A stretch of 64,000 bases of DNA from Luscinia megarhynchos (taxonomy: Eukaryota; Chordata; Aves; Passeriformes; Turdidae), in the NCBI GenBank assembly GCA_034336665.1, contig CM067588.1:5148655-5212654 (forward strand). The letters are read 5' to 3'. The position numbers and the translations under genes were made by a program. Below are positions 44,554 to 57,065 of this stretch, piece after piece. Within the stretch, counting starts at the first letter, position 1; each line of letters opens with the position of its first letter. The notes below the pieces were generated by a model. It worked only from the letters and a program-made list of their open reading frames with translations, made no database searches and was not told the origin of the DNA.

Positions 44554-46949
44554 GAGATGGAGCTGGGGAGGCCTGAGATTGCTCAGATTTGCTGAGGGGG
44601 CTTGGAGCCCTTTGGGATCCCGTGTTCCAGCACAGGGCAGCACAGGGCAGGGGAAGGAAGAGCTTCCAGCCACTTCTGGGGGGAAAAGCCAAAGCTGATC
44701 GCAGGGAGCAGCTTCTCACAGCAGAGGGGCTGTGCAGCCCTGGGGACACAAAGGCTCATTCCATTTTTTGGGGCCCAGTTCCCTGATCCTTTTACTGGAG
44801 CTGCCTTGTCCCTGTGCCTCAGCTGTGTGCAGAGCTGGGACTGAGCAAACCCTGCCAGGGTTCCTCCTCCTGCAGGCAAATATCCCAAACCCCTGGGAGC
44901 AGGGATGGAGCTGAGTCCCTGGAGGAGGCAGGGCACTGTCCCCACTGCTGCTGCCCCAGCCCTGCTGCTCCTGGCCTGAGCATCCTCAGCTGCCACAGTT
45001 TAGCGTGACATTTTTCTCATTATTGTCATTTTTCGCTGGCCTTCTTTTCTCCCTGCTGTTTTATTTTTATTTTTATTTTTTTTAAATGTTTTTTTTCCCC
45101 CTGCTGCTTTCCTACAGCTGTGGTCTCTGCCAGGCTCCCCAGGACAGGCACTCCTACAGGCAAGAGCACATTGTCAAAACAAACCCAGAATTGTATTTTC
45201 CCTGCTCCCTCATCGTGGCAAAACCTCCTTTTCCAAGGGAGTTGTTTCCTCCTGTTCTCTTCCCCCAGGTATTCTGTGGAATTGATTTCTCCTCTTCTTT
45301 TACAGATGAGATATTCCAGGAACAATCGAACTCATACTGCTTCTGTCAAACTTAATCTAGGGTACATTCATCTGGAGTAGAGCAGGGAAGCAGGTCCAGA
45401 AAACCTCAACTTCCCTTTTTTTTATTGGGGAGCTCATAAAGCAGAAGGATGATGACAGGCTACTGAAATTTAAGCAACCACGAAGAGGAAAGATATTTTA
45501 TTCAAGAGTTGGGATAAAATTTCATGTCCCAGAGACTTCAAGGAGCACAAACAGGGGAGATGAAGGAAGATGGATTTTCTTTTTCCTGAGTGCATGGAGA
45601 GGTCTGGGGTGGTTTTTGGGTTGTCTCTGTACTTTTTTTCCAAACCTCCACCAGGCAGGGCTGCTCCAGAGGCTTCGTGCACCCAGCCTGGGTGTCTGCC
45701 TCAGGAGGAGATGAATCACACCTGATTTCTCTCTCTTATCTCTCAGAGGAGCCTAAGGTGCCTAGTTCAGATCCAGACATTTACACAGATGAATCACACC
45801 CTCAAGGCCATGGAGAAAATAATGAAAATCTGCAAGCCTGGGCCCAAATCTCTCGAGTCATCTTGAATAATTCTATTATTTTACTGAATAGAATGATCCA
45901 ATGTCTTTAAATTGCTTCATGCTTTACTGGTAGAAAATGAAGACAAATAAATTCTCTCCCAGAACAAACCCTCACTTTATTTTTTCCTGATACAGCACAA
46001 GCAATGGTGTTCCTTTCAGTATGTCCCTTCCTTAGATGTTCTCTTTTTCTTAAATAAACACAGAATCCACCTCTGTGTGCAGCCTCCAGAGCTCCTGCCT
46101 TCCTCTGAGCAGGAATGTCAGAGATTACCAGATCAGAGGCACTTTTAAACCATCTGTGCTTCATTCAACTTTTCCAAGGGTGTTGATGCTTCCCAAGCCC
46201 TCAACTGCTTCTTCAGATTCTCCTGTCCTTTGAAATGCTCGTGCTCAGGAGGGAAATTCTCACCCAGAGAACTCTGCTCTCCCTGGGGTATAATGATGGA
46301 GGTAACACCACCACAGGAAAGGTTCATTCTCCCAGCAGGGCAGCCTCACTGTGTTATCCCCTGGAATTAAAATCCTCAGTGCTGGATGTCCCCTTCCACG
46401 TCCCTTCTTAAGTTAATTCGTGGTGGAGTCTTTTGAAAACGGGAAAGGAGGGTAGAAAATGAGAGTGTGGAAAATGTGAGTTTGGGAATGGGTCAGGATT
46501 GATGCAGCCCTTGCCATTTCCTCCTTGGTTATTTCTTTGCTTGCTGCCTGTAAGTGAATTACCCTGGAAATGCCTCCTGATCTCTCCAAGCAGGGACCAT
46601 CCATTCCTTTCAGGGGAGTGTTTTGTACAGAAAGTCCAGCTCTGATCGAGTGCTGCACTGGCTGCCATAACAATCAATTCCCATTACCAGAAGAAAGACA
46701 TATTTTTGTTATGCATCCCCTTTGCAGAAAGGCATAAACTGAATTTTGACTTCAAAGGAGACATCTTTGTTCAAAATGCAACGCTCAGAAATATTCTGCA
46801 GTCAATTATTTGCAATTAGAATGAAAAGAGAAACCCCCTTCCCCAAACTGCCTGTAATTACAAACGATCCTTTCATGAAGCATAAATCCAGTCATTAAGG
46901 AGTTTCAAAAGTTTTAATTCAGTGGGCAATTAAAAAGAAGAATGTCGAG
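44554..46949. other. Non-coding single-copy stretch
   Basis: 44560-45000 is GC-rich. 45010-45110 is T-rich. 45430-45480, 45860-46080 and 46680-46940 are AT-rich. No gene recognised. Confidence 0.4.
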
Positions 46950-47310
46950 TGTTGAGACAGAGAACAATGCCGCGGTGAGCTTGGAGTCCTGAGGCATCAA
47001 TGGCACTTTTAGCAGGAAGATTTTCCAATTGATCCCGGCGGTTTTAGGAGGCAGTTCCTCAGCCAGGGATCGTTCCTTAAGGACATCTCTGCTGAGTGGG
47101 AGTGGGCAGGAGCTCACTGGGGCTCAAACTGTTCTTGTGGAAGCGTGTTTAGCAGGGGTGTCACCTTTCCTGAGCCAATGAAATCCAGTCCGTCCTTAGT
47201 TCCACGATCTACTCTATACAAGTGTGATTTGTTTCTTCAATAAATTGGCTTTTTGCTTCTCTTCTGCCTGAAGGAAGTTTGTTGCTGCATCCTTTTCTCT
47301 GCTCACAACA
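46950..47310 (+). mobile_element. LTR of the ~370-bp family, diverged subfamily
   Basis: It starts TGTTGAGA and ends TCACAACA, giving TGTTG...CAACA inverted ends. It holds 'gagccaatgaaatc' (CCAAT), an 'acgatct' shared with the minus-strand copy, 'ctatacaag' as TATA region, AATAAA, then a U5 ending 'gttgctgca..cctttt'. The promoter-to-U5 part matches 15820-16187; the first half is much more diverged. No target-site duplication seen. Confidence 0.72.
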
Positions 47311-47904
47311 AGGGCTTTCCCAGCAGGGAGGTCGAGCTAACAAGTCCTGAGCTCCTGAGCAAGGATGTTCCAAGCACAGCATCCCTGTGCTTCCATCAGG
47401 GCCAGTCCTTGCCCTCTCCCCAGAAAGTGCACAACAACACTCAAAGTGGTGCCTGCAATCCAGGATCCCAAAAGGAATCATTTTCACATTTGGATGGAGC
47501 CAGAGTGGAAACCATGGATCTTAATCCTCTCTTCCAGTTTGTAAAGTTGGGAGGAGGAAGGGAGTTTTTGGAACGCTCGTATTTTGAAATTGGGACTTAA
47601 GGGAGGCCTGTTCCTTTCTGGATATTTACTGTCCTTAGTGTGAGTTCCCTGGCAGCTGCTTTGGGAGGAGGTGTGAGGTGGATCCATAAGGTTCACAGAT
47701 TTCCCCCACCCAAGTGCTAGGTGTTTGTTGTTTGGCTGCGTGGTTCGGAATCCTGCATCCCATATTCCTGACAATCTGTGCCCTGCATATGCTCCTGGCT
47801 TTGTGGGGAGGTGCCACCATCAGGGGTGAGCCAGAGAGCTGAGCTTCAGCCTGGGGGGAGCAGAAATATGCTCAGAGGAGGGATGGTTTCAATTGAAAAT
47901 AAAT

Positions 47905-47940
47905 ATTGAAAATATTGAAAATATTGAAAATATTGAAAAT
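47905..47940. repeat. Four perfect 9-bp units (attgaaaat)
   Basis: Four exact copies in tandem; a fifth copy lies a few bases upstream at 47892-47900. Confidence 0.95.
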
Positions 47941-48296
47941 CGAATCCCACTGAACATCCAGCTATGATCTGCTCCCTCTGACAGGGAGGAAAAGGAACCA
48001 GCAGGAAAAGGAAGCAGTAGTTTCACAATCATTTTTGGGGCCCTGTGCCACTCTCTAAGGGGGTGAGGTCTGAAAGGGGCCAGGTCTGAAAAAAAGCTTG
48101 GATGAAAAGGGGGAAAGCAGAGCTCTGAGGAGTTTGCACTTCAAGCACCTGATGGAAACTGCTTTTGATTTGGTTCAGTCACAGATGGAGTCTGATAAGC
48201 CAGATTCAGGGATGCTCAGGTGTGTGGCCAGGAAGGAGGAGCTGTAATTTTTCTGCCCTGAGATCATCTCCTGCACTTTTCTGCAGGCGCAGCACT

Positions 48297-48326
48297 AAAA
48301 AAAAAAAAAACTGATTTTTTTTTTTT
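48297..48326. repeat. A14-CTGA-T12 inverted homopolymer pair
   Basis: A run of 14 A, the four bases CTGA, and a run of 12 T form a near-perfect hairpin-capable palindrome. Confidence 0.9.
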
Positions 48327-49763
48327 AATTTGCTATTTCAGTGTCATTCAAGGTTTTATTTTTAGATGCTCCTTCCACCAGGAAAGAGCCACACAGAGTT
48401 CCCTCAGTGGAAACTGCCTGCTTTTCCCCAGAGCAGGGAATTTCCGTGTGTCTCCAACATGCACAGGGTGTCACCTATTTCCAAACGTGAGGACAGCACT
48501 GGAATCACCTGGGATCTTTATAGTCGGGGCACTGAGCATTCCAAATTTCCAGAACTTCCGATGGAGCTGCCCATTTTTGGAGTATCTGAACATTGGGACC
48601 CACTCATTTTCCTGCCTGCTGTGCTCACTGCTGTTTAAAATCGGCGCCTCCTGACTCTGTTCTTGGGAAAGTTTCCCTCAAGGTGCTGGAGTGATTTGGA
48701 GGGATCCTGTGGAAAATCTCTCTTTCCCCCATTTCCCTATTTGGCAATGCAGTTTTCCCAGGTTTTCTGCCTTTCCACCCTCCCCCAGTGCCTCTCCCCT
48801 TCCCTAGCACAGGTAACCGCACATTTTGATGGAGGTTTAATCTCCTTCCTTCCTTCCTTTGCAAACCCACCTCCTCCCTTGCCCCGGGCTCTCTGTCAAC
48901 TCAAACTCATCGCAAATCAACCTGACAGGGGAGATCTCCCCTTGAGCAACCGCGCTGCGAGTTTGCTGCTGCCGATGCTCAGATACGGAGGGTGGGGTGC
49001 ATTTTCCACATAAAACCCCGTCGCAGCTAAATGGAAGTAAATTTCCACTCGCCGTCCCCTTTGTTTCCAGCTCGGCTGTCAGCTCAGCGGATCCACAGCC
49101 CCAGGAGGATGCACAGGATGGGGAGCGCGGCCGGGTCAGAGCTGCAGGGACGGTCCTGCTGCGTTTGTCACCTCCCCGGTTTCCTTTGTCACCTTCCCAG
49201 GCATTTTCCTGCGATGTTGAGCCGAGGAACTGGGGCTGCTCCAAGCGGTTGAACTCAACTGAACAGACCGGCCATTACTTGTGATGCCCAAATGGAATGT
49301 GAGAGCGATTCCACTCCAAGAAAGTGGAAAAATTGTCCAAGAGAACAACCTAAGGAGTGGTGTAATTTTCTTTTCTACTCCTTTCTCCATGTTAGAAGCT
49401 TGGGGAAGTCACAAACATGCTGCTGAGTCCTGCCAGAAACACAAACCAGGGCAGCTCTCTTGCTCTGTAGGACCCAAATCAGCAGCACTGACCTGGGACA
49501 AAAGGCTTGTCCTCTGTTCAAGGAAAAAAAAAAACCCAAAAACCTGCCTAAATCTTATAGGTACAATATCATGACTATTGCAAAGGGAAAAGCTGAAAAC
49601 TGGCTCTAGCTGGTGCTGCTTTTCCAGGACTTTTCAGGCTGGGGGCAGGAGGCAGCTCCTGGATTCTCATGAGAACAGAGCAGACACACCACGAAAATGT
49701 GAGCGTCGACTTCCTGTCCTTAGAAGCGTGGCTGTTACCCTTGAGGTGCTGAGAGTCTTTGCA

Positions 49764-50395
49764 TGTGGGAGCCCAGGGTGCACCCCTGGAATCCTTGGGG
49801 GTCTCAAAGACCCCTGAGTGAGACCCTGGTGTCTCAGGCACTGAATTCACACCCCTGGGGGAAATTACCAACACAGAGGGAATGGAAACAAGCCACCAAA
49901 ATCAGTAAACGTGTAAATTAGGTTGTTAGAACGTAGATAAATAGACTTTTGGGGATGTTTGTGATAAGGGACACGTGGCCAAGATGGAGAATTTGGGGTG
50001 TGGATCCTCTTCCTCCTTCTGCTCCGTGCCATCCATGCTGGGTGACATGCTGGCACTGTCACATTGGATGGGACAGAGCTGGACTGTTTAACAAGACTGT
50101 ATTGCATTGGAAAGTTGTTATAAACATTCAGCAGGTAATTCAGACTGTGTGAGATCAGCCCTGCCCTCAGCAGGCAGATTCCATCCTGGGTGCCCGGCTG
50201 GGCAGAGCTGTGAGCCGGGCAGAGAGTGCCTGAGACAAGGGAAACAATCAACAATCCTTGGAACCTCTGAAAAACTGTCTCCTGCAATCTCTCATCGGTG
50301 GCTTTGGGAAAAATCAGGATTTACACCACAGCATGTCCTGCTGAGGTGATTTTGGGTCTAAGGAGACACCTCGGGCAGTGACATTTGCAGAACTA
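49764..50395 (+). mobile_element. ERV LTR plus leader, relative of the 3950 copy
   Basis: Starts TGTGGGAG like the copy at 3950 and follows the same order of segments through U3, R and U5, with many changes. The position matching the primer-binding site (about 50296-50309) is degraded. The next ~85 bp still resemble the leader seen after 4479, ending in 'cgggcagtgaca'. No coding region follows, so this too is an ERV fragment reduced to LTR plus leader. Confidence 0.7.
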
Positions 50396-53389
50396 TTTCC
50401 TAACTCAGCTAAGTCAGAGCAACCCCTTTGTTTTGTGTTTGAGGGCACAAAAGGGTTTGCTTTTCAAGTCAGGGTTTGTTTTTCAGAACGTATCACCAGC
50501 AATGCATGGCTTCAGAACAGTTCAGAGACAGGAAACGGGAGGCAGAGACAGAAAAGGGGAGAAGAGACTGCTCTGGGTCACACAGAGCTCCGTGGGAGTC
50601 TCTGAACACAGAACAGAACTGCCAAACCTGCAGCTGAGCCCGTGACTTGGGGAGCAGAGCGAGCCCAAGTGCACAACCCACTCAGGATGTGGGGCTGCTG
50701 CCACTACCTGCACTCAGCCAGCAGCTGAGCACTTGCCATGCTTGATTTATTGGTTTTATAAAATGCAGAGTCTTTAATGTTCAGTGCTTGGAGCACACTG
50801 TAATTGTAGCTGCATTATTACAGTTGTTGACCAATGTAGGAATTATCTTCAAAGGCTTTCCCATTCCAAAGCCCCAGTCAAAGGAATCTAGGAAGGTCTG
50901 TTCTTTCAAGGAAAGACGTGTCACAGGTTGAATGTGCAGGAATGTTCTGGAAACACATTCAGCAGGAGCCCTGGAGAAAGCACAGGGGTTATCTTCTTTC
51001 TCAGAGCTGCGATCAGTGCAACTCCCAACACATCATTTTAATGCCTTGGGAAGGAGTTCTTAGCCTGCAGCCCCTGCAGTGGAAGCTGCTGGAAGAGCAG
51101 CAGAGGCTTTGCTGAGCTCCCTGGGCTGTGTGGGCTCAGCCTGGGCCAGCACAGGGACGTCTGTGCCCCTTGTCCCTGCCTGGCCTCCCCTGCAGCACAC
51201 TTGGCCTCCAGGAAGTGTCACGGGGACAGCCATTCCCACCAGAATTACAGGCATTTAAACTCATTTTTGGAAACTGTCTGGGCACAGCCTCCCGAAGAAA
51301 TGAGATGGCACAGAACCGATTAAATAATGTTTATGCAAATACAAAAGTTGTCAGGGCGTTGTTTTCAGAGCCTTCAAGATCCAGCTTGTCAGAGGCTCCT
51401 GGCTCAGTGTCAGCTTTGGGCTGAGCCAGCAGGAGCTTGATTTGGAGGGGGGGACAATTGCCAGAGCCCTGCAGAAACCCTTCCCCAGCCAGGAGAGCAT
51501 CTCCTTCCCACCTTTACATGGATTTTATTTTCCATCCTGGCTCCCCTCCCACAGCTCCTGCCCTGCTCCCCAGAGCTCACCCAGGAGCAGCTGCCCCACT
51601 TTGCTGTCACAGCTTGGTCCATCCTGTGCTCAGGGTCAGCTACTGCAGCAATTTGGCCTCGTTGGAGCTGGGATAATCAGGGAATTACTGGCAGGTGTTT
51701 GCAAGGGCCCTGGGATGCAGAGATTCCTGCAGAGAGGGCTTCAGAGGCTTTTGGATAAACGGGTCCATGCCAGGAATAGCTCCCAAAGACATTTCAGTGC
51801 ACTTCTCACCAGGTGAAAGGTGTTGGGGCGAATCTTAGTGGAAATATTAACAAATCCTGCCAGAACACCTCTGCCACAGCCCAGTGCTTCCCCCCATTCC
51901 GTGCTCTCTGGTGCATTCTGGGCTTGCAGGCAGGTGACTCCCAGTTCACAAGCAGCACGAGAGCCACGGGTGCCATTACTCATCAGAGGAAATATTTGTG
52001 CAACTGCTCACATCTGAGCATGTATTTGCCTGTGTTTCTGTGGTGCTTTGTCTGGATACTCTTTTCAGCACGGCTCCATTTGTGCAAGGGCTCCAGGAGA
52101 GGTTTGGGGGACGCTGGGGCTCGTGGGGGCCACTGGAACCCACTCCAAGCCTTCCCTTGAACAAATGTTTGCAGATCCTTTCCTGCAGTGTTTACCCAGT
52201 CCTGACCTAAGCTTCATTAGCTCAGCAGATTCATTTCCCTGCTCCAGTACCTCTCTGGCCAGCTGGAACCACGGGATATTTTCATGTGGTGTTTTCCAGT
52301 GGACCCTGGGGAAAGTCAGTCACTGGCTGATAAGGAGCAGAGAATGTAAAAATCTCCTGGTGTTGTCTGTGCTGATGAGCCCCTCACAGGGGGTGACTTC
52401 TGGTGCTTCTGCCAAGAGCAGTTGGCTCCTTCTGAGATGCAGCTGGGATTTACAGGGCTGAGTCAACTCCTGTAGGTTTATATGGATTTTATTTTCCATC
52501 GAATGCATTGCCAGTGGTGTAACAGACCTGGAGTGACACCAGTGAGAGCAGAGAGACACTGGGAATGCCCCAGTGACAAATGGGAGGGTTTGTACAACTT
52601 GGGATGGGATAAAAGCAGCTCATGGAGTGGAGGGGTCACCCTGTGGGGCCACAAAGGGAATTAAGCAGCAGTGAGTTCTTCAGCTGCACGGTGCAGAGAT
52701 CAGGATTTCTGGTGCCTCCTGGAAAACACAAATCAGGAATCACCTCCAGAGCTGCTTTCGTGCCATTTTTCAGTGGCTTTGCCTGAGGTGGCCACTGGGG
52801 AGGCAGAATGGGCAGGGCTGGGAGCTGAGCTCCCCACGCTCCCCTGGCACACACCCAGTGCCTGCTGCTGCTGGGCTGGGTTTGCCAGCTGGGGATGAGA
52901 TCAGAACATTCCTGATGCCAGGACAGACAATGCCATGGAATGGAGCCTGACTGCACCAAGGTTCTGGTGGATGGGCTCACCCACAAAACCCCAAATATCC
53001 CTTCCACAAGTGGATCTCCTGTAAGCCCAGTTAGCAGCAAGGATTGACCTGCTCAATCTTTGTACATTTTTACTGCTCTGAGGAGCACTTCTGTGATGCC
53101 AGGGGAATTTTATCTCACAATTCTTCTATGAAATGAAAAACGTGCATTTCAGGTGAAAATTCGAACTAGTTTAGAACTGGATAAATCAGGAAAGTGGAGC
53201 ATAGTTTGCATTGTCATTGATATTTGTGTTTTTTAAATGAACCATTATGGTTTTGACCAGTAGTGGAAACAGAAATAAATTCCAGGATGTGCAGGTTCCA
53301 CTCCTCAGTGGGAACCAGAGTCAGGATTTAGCTGGGATGGTGCTGAATTTGAATCTCCTGCCATCTCTTCTCACTAAATACCCAGCTCA
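50396..53389. other. Non-coding single-copy stretch
   Basis: A 24-bp phrase at 51523-51546 recurs with one mismatch at 52477-52500. 50740-50850 and 53040-53290 are AT-rich. No gene or known interspersed repeat recognised. Confidence 0.4.
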
Positions 53390-53910
53390 GGTTTAGGCTT
53401 CCGCCTTTGGCCCCGGTGCCCCTCCCGAAATCCCTTTCATCTCCTGGAATCGGGAGCCCGGGCCCTCCGGGCGCTCTCATTAAGCGAAATGAAAGGTGAT
53501 GATTTCCATAAATAGAAGAACTTCCAAGAGCAGCCCCGGGCCCAGCCTGGCCACCCACCCCGAGGTGCCCCGAGAACCCACCCGGCACCTCTGCGAGCCA
53601 AGGGAGGTTTGAACTTTCTCCGCGGAGATGCTGCGGATAGGGAAATGGGGCGGCAGCTCTGCGCTCCCAGCCCCGGGGCTCCCGGCGCCCCCAGCCCAGC
53701 CCAGCCCGGCGATGCTGAGCGCAGACAGACCCCTAGCGGAGCGCCAGGAGCTCCCTTCCCATCCGCGCTCCTTTATTTGTTTATTTGGAGGAAGAGAGAG
53801 CGGGATCTGAGCGCTGATCCTTATCTGCCTGCTGCTTCCCTTTGGTCCTGACTCGCCCCGAGCTGTTCTGCAGCTTTATCGTGGGAACCCCGCGCTGAAA
53901 TTGGGGGATA
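53390..53910. promoter_or_regulatory. CpG-rich block, candidate promoter or enhancer
   Basis: CpG-rich through 53410-53480 and 53540-53770 (for example tctccgcggagatgctgcgg and ggcgatgctgagcgcag). It holds an AT island 'taagcgaaatgaaagg..atttccataaatag' at 53480-53520. No known coding domain. Flanks are CpG-poor. Confidence 0.4.
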
Positions 53911-56300
53911 TTTTCACAGGAATGTGGATTCCCTCTCTGGAAACCCGATGGGACTCAGCGTTGCCACCGGAATCCAGTTGTGCAAAGTCACAACTTCATC
54001 TGTGCCGAGGAAAGGAGGTTAAAATGGCTTAAACCAGAGAGAAATGGGATCAGCTGGGAGACAACAGAACCATGAGATGATTCCAGAGGGAGAGCTCAGC
54101 AGGAATTGTCCAGCAAAAGGCAACAGGGGAAGCTTCTTGTTCAGTTTGGCTGCCCCTGGTTCTGTCCCACCCAGCACACCTGTCCCCAGAAATGGACCCC
54201 AGGAGTTCTCTGAGTGGAAAAATCCCATTTTCACACCAGCAGCTCTGAAGCCCCAGCGTGAGGCTGGGATTTTGGGCAGCCAGCAGAGCACCCCAGGCTT
54301 CTGCCAAGCTGGCAAATGAAACTGTGCCCCCTCTGCCACCCCGAGCCAGCCTGGCTGTGCCTGGCACGGCACAGTTTGCCCCCAGAATCCAGAATCCGTG
54401 GCTGGTGGTGCTGGAGGCAACGACTGAATGTGGCAAAGGATGCTCCATCCTCATCATCCTCAGCCCCAGACACTTGCACCCCTTTGCTGTGGGTGTTTTC
54501 TGAGCTGGCATCTGGTCTGAGCAGGGAGAGCTCTGGGACCTGGAGGGGTTCACTGAGCTTCTCTCAGGGAAAGGGAGAAGAGCATTAACAGGATAAATCC
54601 AGCCCAGTGATGTGAAATCAGGGCTGCAATTAAAGCATCGTGGTGGCATCAAAATTCTGAACTTAAGAATCAAAGCAGTTGGTAGCACAATTCCAGGACA
54701 TTTATTGTGTTGCCAGTGGTTATTCCTTGGTGCATTTTTCTTCAGTGAATTGAATCACAACTAATTGCACAATAATCACCCAGGCCCCAAGTTCAGATAA
54801 TGTTGCCTTCCTAATACTTTGCAGAAATGCTGAATCCATTAACTATCTTCAAATGAGATTATTTTTTTTAATTAGCAGGATCTTAGCAAGCCATTACAGA
54901 CACCATTCGTGCTGCCACATGGAACTTTCCTGTTTGCTTAACACTGCAAGGGGAAAATTATTTTCAATCAATTCCAGTGCTGATAGGGTTTACAATTTGC
55001 TTTCAGAGTCTGAGAATAAACAGAATTTTCTGACAGGTGAGCAGGCCTGTCTTTGCTCAAGTCATAAGTTCCTTCCTGGTGTTTTTAGGAGGCACCAATT
55101 TCCCTGCTGGTTCATCTCAGTGAGTTTTGGGTGCAGGGAAGGTTTTCATTGCAGATCTGCCTTGGCTTTCCTTTGCTGCCTTTGCCTAAGAGCCAGCGTG
55201 GCACTGATCAGCTGGGCTTCATTTCCTGCTGCCAATCCCCCTCTTTGCAGAATTCCTGATGAGCCACATCCTTGGGCAGCACCAACTGCAGGGCTCAGCC
55301 AGCAAAGGGACCAGAGCCCTGCCCTCCCCATCCCACCCCAGGGAGAGACTGGAATTTATCTCTAAGGCAACTCCCAAGTGCTGGCAAGGCAGCCAAAAAC
55401 CAGGGAATGGGGAGCTGCAGGCAGGGTGGGATCAGTGGATGAGGAATAAACAAAATATTGTCCTCACATGCTGTAGAAGAATGGATTTATAGGCTATGAC
55501 ATTCCAAAAATATCTTTATTTAATAATGAAAACTTCATTATCCAGCCCTGTGCCAAAGTGTTGCCACAGGCCTGCAGCAAGTCCCTGGGAAGATCTTTCA
55601 TTTTGACAGAAGTTCTAAATTACAGCATTAGAGCTCTGATGGAGAGGAAGTTATGGCCTGCCCTGCCTGGCCAGGGAGATGAGGCTGCTGCTGGCACAGG
55701 GTCATTGAAACCTCATCACTGACAATATTAAAAACCAAGTAGCACAAAAGTTTTTTTGTTTTTTTTTTTTTTTCTGTCGGAACACTGGGGACAAATTAAG
55801 TGCTAAACCTTGAGTGTTTACCAGAGTTTTATTATTTTATTAAAAAGTAATTCATCTTTATTACAGCCAGGCTATTATGTTCCACATCATTAAGGAAGCA
55901 ACATGTGGAGACCCTAAAGCTAATGAGGAGATGAGCTCTCAGAGCACAGTGCTGTGTTGGTAGCACAGGTGCTGGAGCATCCTCGTGGCTCTGTGACCTC
56001 CTGAAAGGATTTGCTGGGAGCTCTCAGGGCTGTAAATCCAGGCTGTGCTCAGCTCCCTGCTCTGTGTGCTCAGCTCCTGGCTGTGTCCATCCTGGTGTCC
56101 AGGCTGTTGTTTGGATCAGACCCATGATGCAGGGCAGGGAGGTGAAATCCCAGCTGGGCTTCCTCTCCAAGCATCAAAACCAGTGATTAAATCGCTGAGA
56201 GAAAATTCCCACCTGGATTCCTCAGCAATCCAGAAATGCAGTGTGGCTGGAAAATCCATTTATTCCTTCATTCCTGTGGCTCTGGGAAAGTCCTCCTGCC
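53911..56300. other. Non-coding single-copy stretch
   Basis: 54590-55030 is AT-rich and repeat-free. A T-run of about 24 with one G lies near 55751-55774. The plus strand is open for 170 codons at 54853-55365 without a known domain or splice context. No gene called. Confidence 0.4.
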
Positions 56301-57065
56301 ACAGGCTGGGCTTGGCTTTGCAGGCTGAGTTTGGCTTTGCAGCTTGGGTTTGGCTTTGCAGGTTGGGTTTAGGTTTGCAGGCTGGGCTTGGCTTTACAGG
56401 CTGGGCTTGGGGTTTGGCTTTGCAGGCTGGGTTTGGGTTTGGCTTTGCAGGCTGGGCTTGGCTTTACAGGCTGGGCTTGGCTTTGTAGGCTAGGGTTTAG
56501 AGCTCTGCAGGTTGGGCTTGAGTTTGCAGGCTGGGCTTGGCGTAGGGGTTTAGTTTATAGGCTGAGTTTGGCTTTACAGGCTGAGTTTAGGCTTACAGGC
56601 TGGGCTTGGCTTTGCAGGTTGGATTTAGGTTTACAGGCTGGGCTTGGCTTTACAGGCTGGGCTTGGCTTTGCAGGCTGGGTTTAGTTTTACAGGCTGAGA
56701 TTGGATTTGCAGGTTGGGTTTGGCTTTGCAGGCTGGGCTTGGCTTTGCAGGCTGGGTTTAGGTTTACAGTCTGAATTTGGCTTTGCAGGCTGGGCTTGGC
56801 TTTGCAGGCTGGGTTTAGTTTTATAGGCTGAGTTTGGCTTTGCAGCCTGGGCTTGGCTTTGCAGCCTGGGTTTAGTTTTACAGGCTGAGTTTGGCTTTGC
56901 AGGTTGGGCTTGGCTTTGCAGGCTGGGTTTAGGTTTGCAGGCTGGGCTTGGCTTTGCAGGCTGGGTTTAGGTTTACAGTCTGAATTTGGCTTTGCAGGCT
57001 GGGCTTGGGTTTACAGGCTGGGCTTGGCTTTGCAGGCTGGGTTTAGTTTTACAGGCTGGGTTTGC
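56301..57065 (+). repeat. 19-bp minisatellite (ttgcaggctgggcttggct)
   Basis: About 40 units of roughly 19 bp, alternating ttgcagg/ttacagg and gggcttggct/gggtttaggt variants, with some units shortened or lengthened. Frames reading Leu/Gln/Ala/Gly/Trp repeats through it are artefacts. Confidence 0.95.

Larger units (their letters stand above)
47311..49763. other. Non-coding single-copy stretch with small repeats
   Basis: Contains the 9-bp tandem at 47905 and the A/T hairpin at 48297. 48880-49150 has modest CpG enrichment and includes 'cacataaaaccccg', a weak TATA-like site. No gene recognised. Confidence 0.4.

Noticed and set aside
54853..55365. 170-codon plus-strand frame
   Set aside because: No domain, no splice or promoter context, and an AT-rich start that looks like non-coding DNA.
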